Assembly: GCA_963995505.1 (NCBI GenBank) | Contig: OZ023184.1 | Span: 3,596,001 to 3,660,000 of the forward strand | Source: Hypericum androsaemum | Lineage: Eukaryota; Streptophyta; Magnoliopsida; Malpighiales; Hypericaceae | DNA length: 64,000 nucleotides | Direction: 5' to 3' | In this document: in pieces, positions 19,366 through 30,200 of the stretch | How positions within the stretch are numbered: position 1 is the stretch's first letter | Layout of the letters: each line of letters opens with the position of its first letter | The notes under the pieces: model-generated | What the model saw: only the letters and a program-made list of their open reading frames with translations | Databases searched by the model: none | What the model was told of the DNA's origin: nothing | Translations under genes and position numbers: made by a program

Positions 19366-22150
19366 TGATATGAATCCTAGTAGCCTTATCTTTACCAATT
19401 TGACCAATTGTGAGAGCATGTGAGTTCATTAAAGTCCATTGTTGAAGAACCATGAAATTGAGCATTCATTCACATTGAGGTGAAGGAAGTTCTAGCACAA
19501 AAGATTTAGAAGATTTGTTCTCTCCAATTGACCAATTCTATTTAGGAAGTTTATTTCAGCCATTAATTTTGATTAGGAAGTTATATTCTAGCAACTTTTA
19601 GTTTATTATTGCTTGATAATCAAGTTTTTAGCCTTCCTAAAAGGGAGAGATTTGTTTTCTTTTTAGTTTTCCTTTCCAGCCAAATTTTCATTCTTTTTTT
19701 AAGAGTTGTTTCATCAGGAATCTCTTTGTAATATTGAGCCTATTTATAGAGGCTTATGCAATGAGAAGTGGCAGAATACCTTTGATTAAAAATATGAGCA
19801 AGTCTCTCTCTTGGTTCTACAGAACTTCTCGAACACAGCAGAGCAATTTCGTTGAGTTCTACTTCGACTTATCAAGCGGGTCACCATCACCGTTTGTGGG
19901 TCATCAACATATCAAGGTTCTTTGTTTCAACTCAAGCAGTGGGTCGCGGTCTTAATACCAAGGTTCTTGTTTGGTTGTGAGCATCGGGTCGAGATCTCCA
20001 ATACAAACTGATCTAGAACGATCTGAAATTTTAATACTTCGTGTACGGGTCTCGCGCATTATTGGCGGGGTTTGTATCATTTGGTATCAGAACCTAAGTT
20101 CTATTTCAATTATATCTATCCTTTAAATTTTGTTTCTTTATCTTTAGTTTTCAATTTGTTGCTTATTGTATTTTGAGTTGCAAGAAAAAAAATAAAAAAA
20201 GAGAAAAAATCCAAAAAAAAGGAAAGAAAGAAAAGAAGGCAGCCTAGAAAAGAAGAAAGAAGACAAAAAAAAGAGTTCGAAAAAAAGTAGAAGAAAAAAA
20301 AGAATGAACAAGAACATTATGTCCTACAACTACTCATGAAGGAACTTTGAAGGTGATGAGTCATTGGATGATCCACAAAAGTTCATGGATGTCATGATGA
20401 GTGAGATGAAGTGCATGGTGAATGGAGAGTTTAAGAAGTTTCACAAATGGATAGACCGGATTGAGAGTAAACTTTCAGGGCATGTACAAGCTGTTCCTTA
20501 TATTTGTAAGAATAAAAGAGCTCAACAAAAGAAGATTGGGGTTGTAGGTGAAAGACTTTTAGGAGTTGGCTTTGATGAAGGAGATTATTATAGAAGATAT
20601 GGAGAAAAACCTAAAGAAGTTAGGAATAGATGTGATAGCACTCAAAGAGTTACAATATGGGATGATGAAAAAATCTGGGAGAAACTTATGTTATTGGCAA
20701 GGAAAATTGACTTGTATGCAAGAGAAGTTGGTGAAGTGCAACGAGAGAAGATCATTCACACTAAGTGCGACATTGAGAATAAGGTATGTGGTTCTGAAAT
20801 TGATATGAAAATTTCTTCTCTTGAAGTTCTTGAAGAGGTTTTGACATAGGAGGAGTTTGGTGAATATTCTATTGACTTATTTGATGGAGATTATTTTGAT
20901 GAGCATACCATGTCACTACTTTACCTGAGAGATTTATTTGACGAATCATCTGTGGTGGATATTGTTAACATGAAGAAGTGCATAACTACCATTGATGATG
21001 AATCTGAAGAACTTGTTGTTGTTGTTGACAATAAAGAGGTTTAATCTACAACCTACAAGACTCCGGATTATCATGTCAAGCACATTGACTTCTTGGAAGT
21101 TGACAAGTTTGATTATGTTGGTGGTTCCCCATTGATCAATTTGTGGAATAGTTTGAAAGTTTCAGAAAGGCTTATTCGGATTAGTAAGTCTTTAACTTTT
21201 GGTTTGGAGGTGAATTCAGATTGTTTATGTTCGAAGTATCTATTCTGTTTGAATGGAAGATGTCAAGTGCAACCACGGCATTCGGAGACTCAAGTTTGTC
21301 CCAACATGATTATTAATTGGCAAAGGCATGGCAAATGCATAGATTTGAGGACAAATTCCTTTCAAGAAGAGGGAAATGATATAAATCCTAGTAGCCTTAT
21401 CTTTACCAATTTGACCAATTGTGAGAGCATGTGCAAAACGCTTCAAATTATAATTTAACGGGCTGATTTTTAAGCTTATATCGAAGAGTTGGACTCAAGT
21501 GAGTTCATTAAAGTCCATTGTTGACGAACCACGAAATTGAGCATTCATTCATGTTGAAGAAGCTTCAGCACAAAAGATTTAGAAGATATATTCTCTCGAA
21601 TTGGGTAATTCTATTTAGGAAGTTTATTTTAGCCATTAGTTTTGATTATGAAGTTATATTCCAGCAACTTTTAGTTTATTATTGCTTGATAATCAAGTTT
21701 ATAGCCTTCCTAAAAGGCAGAAATTTGTTTTTTTTAGTTTCCCTTTCCAGCCAAATTTATATTCCTTTTTTAAGAGTTGTTTGATTAGGAATCTTTTTAT
21801 AATAGTGAGCCTATTTATAGAGGCTTATGCAATGAGAAGATGCAGAATATCTTTGATTAAAAATATGAGCAAGTCTCTCTCTTGGATCTATGGAACTTCT
21901 CGAACACAGCGGAGTGATTTTGTTGAGTTCTACTTCGACTTATCAAGCAGATCACCATCACTGTTTATGGCGTCAACAACATATCAAAGTTCTTTGTTTC
22001 AACTCAAGCAGTAGGTCGCAGTCTTAATACCAAGGTTCTTGTTGTTTGTGAGCATCAAGTCAAGATCTCTAATACAAACTGATCTAGAATGATCTGGAAT
22101 TTCAACACTTCGTGTACGGGTCTCGCGCATTATTGGTGGGGTTTGTATCA
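19366..22150 (+). mobile_element. non-autonomous LTR retrotransposon (LARD-like)
   Basis: LTRs at 19366-20079 (714 bp) and 21377-22150 (774 bp) begin TGATATRAATCC and end TTTGTATCA. Two bases after the first LTR comes TGGTATCAGAACC, the initiator tRNA-Met primer-binding site (20081-20094). AAGAAGAGGGAAA (21364-21376) is the polypurine tract. The 1.3-kb interior lacks protease, reverse transcriptase and integrase. The left LTR lacks about 60 bases kept in the right one. Flanks TAATG/TAGTG suggest a 5-bp target duplication with a lost TG dinucleotide. The empty site is in copy 1 near 8918-8930. Confidence 0.88.
20364..20849 (+). pseudogene. internal ORF of the LARD-like element, possible gag remnant
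   Basis: A 161-codon frame begins MDDPQKFMDVMMSEMK and is rich in charged residues, with a helical look (HKWIDRIESKL). Its position after the primer-binding site and a purine-rich leader is that of gag, but there is no zinc knuckle and no recognisable capsid motif. A further frame (21093-21458) reads up to the polypurine tract, as the end of a Ty3-like polyprotein region often does. Confidence 0.4.
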
Positions 22151-23509
22151 TAGTGCTTGCTAAGAAACGATCACAAGAATAACTGCTGACACTGATAGTG
22201 CTTGCTAATAAGCAGTCATGAGAATAACTGATGATGGCAATGTTAGCTAAACAAATTTATAGCATTGCACATATGGTATAACTAGGAAAGTGACTATTGA
22301 GGGCTTTAAAGCCCAAACTTAATAGTTTAATATGGATGTTTACATGGAGTTGTGTGAATTAGGGGTGTTAGAGAAGACGAGGCCAAGCGCATCTAGATGG
22401 GCAAGCGATGGGTCTGATCAGATTTCGGAGTAGGCAGCCAAAGAGACAGAAGATGGTGGAGGTTACATAATAAATATCCAGCTAGGGCAGAGCCATACTA
22501 GAGTAGATGGGTGATTGATGACGGGTGGCGGGCGATGGGCGATAGTCAGATAACCATTAAAGGAAGTAATGACGAGCATGGGTAGAATGACAGGATTTTC
22601 TTAGAGAGAAACCAAGATGTTTGTTGTTTTCTATTATTATATAGGGGTCAGATTGGGTATTGCTGAGGGCCGAGCAATACCAAGGGGACAACAGGTGGTG
22701 TGTGTGATTTTTTAATGACAAAGTTGTTATATTAGAAAAATCAAGGGCAATCAGGTAAAAAATAGAACAAGGGCACATCAGGGAAAATGATTAAGGACAC
22801 ATCAGTTTTCAAATGCAAAAGTAAAAACTGATGCGTCGTCAATCTTGTCTGATGTGTCGTTGTACCTGACATGATTAACAAAGTATCAGCAAAGATCAAC
22901 GAGATATCAGTTTTCAAAGACAAAAATACAAGGGCATATCAATTTTGAAGGCAATAATGCAAAGGCACACCAGTTTCAAAGTCAAAACCACAAAAGCACC
23001 TAAAATACTCGTTCAACAGAGAGCAATAACTAGTATGGTCATGGTCTTGGTAACGACCACCGTAGGTAAGGAAGTTGCCACAGTCGGTGGTCCAAGCGAC
23101 CAAATTCTCACAGGCTGAACATGGACATGCAACTATCGACTTGGTGGCTCTTGCAAGGACAGGTAGCTCCCGACGTGGTGGTTCTTACCGGGACATGTAG
23201 CTCTCGACGTGGTACACCCTTGCTAAAAGTCCTCCTCTCTCTATGTCGGTCGACGTAGGTTCTCTCTTCCTCGATGGTGGCAAGAGGCTCCCTCCTGTCC
23301 ACGGTTACTGCCACTGTTAGAGGCGCTAGTCGACAGCGACGAGGGATGGGTCGACTGTGGACGACGTGCAGCAAGATGCTCTACCTTCACAAAATTTTGA
23401 CGAGCTTATGTTGTCAAGATGGTGCTAGCAACTCTATGTTGTCAGTACTTAATCTGTCGCCTATTATATAAGAGAGACTTACATCTTTTTCTTCAAAATG
23501 ATTCAATTT
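22151..23509. other. duplicated blocks B (right part) and C, copy 2
   Basis: Matches 8926-9785 and 10734-11264. It has about 200 bp around 22510-22680 that copy 1 lacks, while copy 1 has about 150 bp around 9205-9345 that this copy lacks. No solo LTR interrupts it. No gene recognised. Confidence 0.55.
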
Positions 23510-24115
23510 GAATTTGTCGCCACTAAATACATATACATCAAAAGATATAATCGTTATTCAAATGCTATATTTAGTTCACATTTTTTTGTTACAACAAGAC
23601 AAAGATTACAAAAATCATATGAAAATGATCCTAGCTCAAACTAGTATTTTTAAATATTTTTAAATTTATTAAGTATATAAAAATATATGTATTTATTTAA
23701 AAGTATCATTTTATCAGATATTTATAACCGATATTTATCACTTATATTTTTGGGAAAAAATATTTATCTTGATAGAGAGTTTACTAAATCATAACAATGG
23801 TCTTAGACTGAAATATCTTTTTGTCAGTTGTGGAACTTAGTGAGGTCTTAATATTGTACTCAAGGTCATACCAATGGTGGGACTGGCATCAGGACAGCTG
23901 ACTAGATTCACTCAAGAATTTTTCGATTCCGATGCCGCCGCATATGGCAACGATAAAGTCGTTGCAACGAAAAGTGCAAACGTAGGTGAATGATGTGACG
24001 TTGTAATTGGTAGGTTCAAAATAATAAAAATAGTATTTCTAAAAAGTTAAACAGAATTTAATATAAGAGCAGAGCTGAATGATTTGACGTCCCATCCTTT
24101 GTCTATATAAATAAT
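23510..24115. repeat. repeat block A, copy A2'
   Basis: Counterpart of 11265-11985. It ends in TCTATATAAATAATAC. Confidence 0.65.
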
Positions 24116-25479
24116 ACAAATATGCAAAAGAATATTTAGCCTAATAATATAATGCATGTATAAATTTAGAGAAATTTAGGATTTAAACCTACATATGTAT
24201 TAACCATGTGAAAATTTATCTTTAAAAAAGATAATAAATTACACAAACACATATATCGCAATGGAGTTGTTATTTGATTCAAATAAGAAGATCTTTAGTT
24301 CTAAGTTTACATATCTAAAAAATATCATTGAGAGAATCGTTCTCTAAATATAGTCCAGCAGTATTAAACTCTAAATACCATATATTCTAAAAAAACACAT
24401 CTCTCTCCTTGAATTCATCCAGAAATCAACACCTCACAATTTTTTGAAATGATGTATGTGATTTTAAGCGAACACGACATGTTAAGTTAACGCATTGTCA
24501 TGAACAAATTTATTGTGAAATCAATTTGGTTATATGAAATTTACGGAACATTTGGATCGACTCTCGTTGATTGGCGATGTATGTACCTATCCAAAACCTA
24601 CATAAACTAGTGCCAATTAATTAATGCGACGTGGTATACACCGCAGATGCGACATTGAGGCTGATCCACGCTAATTTGATCATCTCGAATAATCACCAGA
24701 TCTCAATAATAGGAAACCCACAAGAAAATTTGTGAAGAAGGCAGCTCATCTTCATGCGTTAGGGTATGTGTCCAATGGACAAAGTCCTGAGCCTTGACGT
24801 GGTGAGGACTCCACCGTACTTCGGCGAAACGGTGGGATACCATTTTTAATTAAAATCCCTTCTTTACTTTGGTATGCGTAGCACAGATTAAAGCCAAATG
24901 CATAGAACAAATTTTGAAAAAGTACGGACGTTGTTAAATTATACAGAGTCGAACATTATCATTGTTTCTCGTCTTTGTTTGATCAACTAGGTACAAAAAA
25001 AGGTTGTGGCGGTGGTCGAGGCTATGGAGTTGTCATCTATTTAATTTACTCCTCGCGTCCTTATCCCTCGGGGAACGGGGAAAAGTAATCGCTGCTCTGT
25101 CATCCAACGTAAACTTGGGACGAATTACGAAGGCTTTAATTTCTGGTTTTCTTCTTAATTACCTGGATCAAGGAGAAAGCTTTACAAATTTGTCATTAAT
25201 TATGAAAAGGCCGTACAGGAAATAAATATGGAGCAAAGGATTTAAAGCGATCATTGTTGTCACAATTAATTTGGGAAAAAATTAATGAAATTATACGAGT
25301 TCTCGTGTGCATATAATTGGATTAATAAGTTTCAGAGTGCTAATACAATAACTTGTGGTGTCTTTTCATTGGTTTCCCAGGTGCATTTTATTTTGCCAAT
25401 AAAATGGTACTATTATACGATACAACAAAAGTATTAACTTATTATCCAAATTGAGTAGTGGTGGGCAACGTCACTAAAA
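24116..25479. other. duplicated blocks D, E and F, copy 2
   Basis: Matches 11986-14450 without the Helitron and without the TRIM-bearing insertion. No gene recognised. Confidence 0.55.
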
Positions 25480-25527
25480 AACTTTTGTAGTTAGATTTTT
25501 TTTTTGTTGGTAACTTTTGTAGTTAGA
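25480..25527 (-). mobile_element. T-tract micro-insertion with 16-bp target duplication, copy 2 only
   Basis: AACTTTTGTAGTTAGA occurs at 25480-25495 and 25512-25527. Between them are ten T and GTTGGT. Copy 1 has the site once, near 14440-14455. Confidence 0.75.
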
Positions 25528-26146
25528 TTAGCAAGTAGATCCGCAACGACAAACTAAAAGGTCACCACTAAAGAATAAGGACAAATACAATTACATAACG
25601 AAAGATTACGATTTCACGTACGTTAAATTTTGCATGGCACTTATATTGCTATGCACGCATAGCCGTACAGTGTCATGCAAATTTGTTCGCATTGACTCAA
25701 ATAATAAATTAACCAATTGGTGTTGTTAAAGTAGGGGACCAGTAACGCCGTGACTCGCCGTTTACGTCACGGGGACTATAAACCCATAAGCAAACGGAAA
25801 GAGAAACGTATATTTTTTTATTGAAAAAAAACGTGGATTATCCCAACTTAATCAAGTAGAGAGAATTATTTTAATTTAATATTTGATTTTTTTAAATGCA
25901 GTATTAAATATATGATAAAAGATTTTTAAAATTTTTATTCGATTCAAATCTGGATAGATTTTAATACTATATAGTATAAACAAAAATATCAATAATTATT
26001 TTCCTCTACGGAGAAACTTTAAAACCCCTCTTGGTCGCATCGCCCGACCCTAACGTTCGAGAGTTGGTAACTGACGGAGTCAAAGACCAAGAAGTCAAGA
26101 ACCTCACACAAGATTCCTAGCACGTCTGGAAATATCGAAATTGCCC
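25528..26146. other. duplicated block G, copy 2
   Basis: Matches 15820-16460, including both hairpins. No protein gene seen. It is the distal upstream region of the ROS1-like gene. Confidence 0.5.
25625..25684. other. hairpin-forming inverted repeat, copy 2
   Basis: GCATGGCAC with GTGTCATGC (one G-U type pair) and an inner stem GCTATG-CACG-CATAGC. Counterpart of 15914-15973. Confidence 0.6.
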
Positions 26147-26621
26147 CGCCAAATCAGATACCCCTCGTTTTCAGTACCCTCGCATGACTCAACCCTGGAA
26201 CCGTTGGCCGTCTCCTCTAGACGATTTTGCCCCTGCCAATTCCCAAGATTGTTAACCCTTCTCGATCTCTAATACTACAATCTCCTTGCCCCACACGAAA
26301 ATCGATGGCCATTGGCCGAAGTGATAAAAGAGTTATATCGAAGTTAAATATGATATAAAAGATATTGTTTATATAAAATATATTATTAAGAGAATCAATA
26401 GAATACGATAGACAAGAAGAATTTCTACAAGAGACAATATCCGACTCTCAATATCATGAACTAAAAAACGAAAGCTGTTGCAAGAAACACAAGGGCATAT
26501 ATAGGAGAAATATTAATGCAAGCCCACATAGTAAAGGCGAAGCTTGGAAAGTGAGACTAGACTAGTTCATAAAAAAGCAGTTTTAATCTTTGAGTTGGGT
26601 TCCTTTTTTTAACACATTCTC

Positions 26622-26654
<33 letters not shown>

Positions 26655-27201
26655 CGTACTATTTTATTGGCTATCAACAAGCGACTTGAGGCAGATCTCT
26701 TCCATTTTGACTCAAATCTTAAGGTAAAATAGTATTATTTTTTTTCAATCTCTTGGGTTTCTGTTAGGGTCAGTCTAGCCGCATGAGAGAACAAAGTGGC
26801 ATTATCTCAGGAGATATTGCTGTGAGATAATGTGGGTGTTTAGTTTTTAATTTTTCTGTTTTCGACTTTTGGATTTTAGAAAAGGGATTTCTTGGTTATT
26901 TTCTTTCTTTCCCATTGAGTTCCTCCACTTAGGAGAGGAACCCAGAATTTCTTTCCGTTCTGATTTGGTAATTTGTGTGAATTATTACTTGGTAGAACTG
27001 GGAATCTTCTGCTTAACTGATTTTTTTGACCTCAATTTCGTGCTCAATTGTTGGGTTCTGTAGCAGTTGCCCCCTTGTGTGCTCCCCTGTAATGGGGGCT
27101 ACCGGAAGCTGAGTTTCTCTGTTTGTCCTCGCCACTGGGTTCGTTGAGTTAGGTACAAATCATTCGTTGAGGGTTATTTTTCAGCGTGTGGAGTTCAAAG
27201 A
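26147..27201 (+). promoter_or_regulatory. promoter and 5' leader region of the ROS1-like gene
   Basis: Unique sequence between the tandem duplication and the glycosylase start codon. It holds a (GA)n tract at 26624-26652 and pyrimidine-rich leader sequence. A possible 5' UTR intron (donor AAGGTAAAAT near 26730, acceptor near 26770) is weak. The transcription start was not determined. Confidence 0.4.
26624..26652. repeat. (GA)n microsatellite upstream of the ROS1-like gene
   Basis: About fourteen GA units, roughly 550 bases before the start codon. GA tracts like this are possible GAGA-type promoter elements. Confidence 0.85.
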
Positions 27202-30200
27202 ATGGACATCGGCGGGGAAGGGTCCAAGGACCCGGGTGTTGACTGTTCGTGGATTCCACGGAGCCCAGATGCGCCAGTCCGATCAAAACCACGTTCGTTT
27301 CGCGATGATGTTCACGGAAATCTCAGTCCTGCAATTTGGTCAGAGTCTGAAGGTTGTTTGGTTGGTTGCCTTCCGACAAGCAATGGCAGTTCCGCCGGGG
27401 TTACAGCAGGGCAAGACAGCAGCATTCCATATGATCGTGCTCGGCCATTCCAATTTACCGCTGGAAACACTGCAGCTTTGTGGAATCAAATCTCGTTTGG
27501 ATCTCTGCTGGACCTTGCAAATGCAGCCTCGGGAATGTTCCTGGGTACAACCACCCCTTGGAATCACGGGTTTCCGTTCCCAGCAAGTCAATGGAACAAT
27601 GCAACTTACACACCAGAAAGCCAGTGTGAGTACAATGCAATATGCTTATGACCATAATTTACTCATTCTTGATAGCCTCGCTACTGCTTAGGTAGTCCAC
27701 TTGCAAACAGAATAGAAATGGAGTTGGTAAGAGCAAGAGAGTGTATGGAAGTTGGTAAACTTACAAATTTAGTCTTTATAGAGGAAATCAAACATTTTGC
27801 TGCTAAAGAAACACTATGGACAAGTATAAGCTTCGGCTAGGTGACCGTGTAAACCAAGACAATCGTAGATGGTCATATGCCAAATTGTAAAGGGTTTCCT
27901 TGTCTTCTAGGAGATATTTGATGTCTCCTGTCAAAACTAGATCAACAGATCTTAAAAACATATTTATTTGTGTTTTTGCCACAAAAGATTCAAGCTTCAA
28001 TTGCTCATTTATTGAGCTTTAAATGATTTATACTGCTAGATCAACTAGATGTTTTAGCAAGTGTTGATTACCTTCGGCTTTCCTTGCAGTGAGAAATGCA
28101 AATATATGCTCTGACAGCACTACTCCCCACTTTGAACCCGTCACTCCTGAAAAGTCCATGAGAACGGGAAGGAGACAGATTACCAACATGCAGCACTCAT
28201 GCACAGGTGAACGGCAAAATGAAGAAAAGTACGGGAAGGAATCGGGAGTCGCTTCTACTGTCGAAGTACTAGAAAGTGGCAAAGAAATTCAGAGGCAAAC
28301 AACAGCTACATCTCTTGATGCTGCTTCCTCGCGGGTCGAGTATCCGAGCATGGATGATGGAGGCAATCATGCAACTGAACTGAACAGCACACCACAGCAG
28401 AAACCCAAGAGAAAGAAGCATAGGCCAAAAGTAATAACAGAAGGGAAGTCTAGAACCCGAAAAACCCCAGAAAAGCCTGATGGCTCCAATGAGACACCAA
28501 GAATAAAGGTAGAACATGCAAAAGTACCTAATACAGCCACCCCATGTTCCACATCAGGGGCCAGTGAAGTCCAGGCCATCAATCATAAGATGCACGCACC
28601 ATCAGATTCTAAAGAAGCGGCAACTTGTAAGAGAAAGTATGTAAGGAGAAGCAAAGTGCCAACAACTTCCTTGTTAGAGGAAAATGAGGCTTCTGCAGAT
28701 GCAAGGACGATAGGTTCTGGTAATATGGAAGAGAATCAAGGTAGCCTGAGAAAAAATCCGAGGAGACGTGCACGGGGTAAAATGTCAACACCCCCAACAG
28801 AGTTGGTGGAAGTGGCTATTGAACAGGAGATGGCTGGGGATACGAGGAAGACATGCAGAAGGGCTTTAAATTTTGACGTGGAAGGACAACTTCACAATCA
28901 AAGCTTGAGATACAGCCTAATGCATGGTGTTGATTCTCAACCAAAGGAAGCAATCTGCGCAGAGGAAGATCAAACTACTTCTGTGCATATTGGATTTCAA
29001 ATTGATTTGGCAGCCAGAATGAGTGGCGGTAGATCTGCTCCTGACATGACGAAAGAGGACGACTCATCGGTACAAAGAGAAGTGCCAAGTGCGTCGGCTT
29101 CCTTGAAGACTTCTACTCACTGTTTGGAAACTGTGGAGATTAGCTCATCAGATGAACATGCCCAAAGAAGTCATCAGGTGGTTGCATCTAATCTTCAGGA
29201 AAGCACTTCACAGTTGATGTCAGAAATTAGCATTCAATCTTCACAAGTGAGTGCAGATGTTTCAAGCTGTAGTCTCATCAGATTTTTCATGGAAGAAGAG
29301 AAAGCAAAAGAATTAAAAAGGAAAATATCTCCCTTCTTTGAACAAGCAGACATCCAGAGCACAAATGAGGTTGGGATCAATAGCAATAATCTGCATGCAT
29401 GTCACAACTTGATACAGTATCCATTCTCATATAAGAGAAAGAGGACTCAAAGAGGACAAAATTCAAGTCCATTTGCTGCATTTCTTTTGAATGATGTAAA
29501 AGCAGTCCGACAGCAAACAGCATTTCGAAGTAGTTCAGAAGCATCGACATCAACAGTCAATTGCCAGATTCCTGCATCCTGCTATGGAACAGATAGACTA
29601 CTCTGGGCAACAAAAGATGCAGGAGCAGCATTTTATCCCAATCTTGCAACTTCTAGTTATACATCAAGTATGTCAAAAATCTTGAAACGACCGAGATCTA
29701 GAAACCCCTCTAAACGACAAAATCTACATCAAGGTTACTTGATGTGTGGAGTACTGGCTGATTGTAAGGTGCAGCAGCATGAGCCTGGCACAATAGTATC
29801 ACTATTTTCCAATTCACATGCAACATGGACAAAAAAGAAGAGAACTAAGAAGAGAGTTGATGTAGTTCCTTTGCCAACATCCACTTCAAATGAAGAAAAA
29901 CAACAGGGAAAAGTGACTCTGTTCAATCAAAACCGGTTTGCAGCAAACACGAAAGGTACTTCAGAACTGTCAGTCTGTTGTAGAGAATTAAAATGATCTA
30001 CTTTTCCTACCAAGGTCTACTTTTCCTACCAAGGTCTACTTTTCTCTCGATTAACATGGTCTTTAATGCAGGTGCTCCAACTCAACAGATGTGGGAAGCA
30101 ATGACATCTATTGATGAGCTAGTTAGTCAAATCAAGCAGCTGGACATAAACAGGGAAAACAGTGGACTAGATCTGAGAAAAGTGAGTGCATCTTACGATA

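Larger units (their letters stand above)
16463..26146 (+). repeat. tandem duplication, copy 2
   Basis: Second copy of the unit described at 7607-16460. Its right boundary is where similarity to block G stops (GAAATTGCC at 26146, followed by sequence unique to the ROS1-like gene promoter). Insertions found only here are the LINE nest (about 2.46 kb), the LARD-like element (2.79 kb) and two micro-insertions. Subtracting them leaves about 4.37 kb, almost the same as copy 1. Confidence 0.85.
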
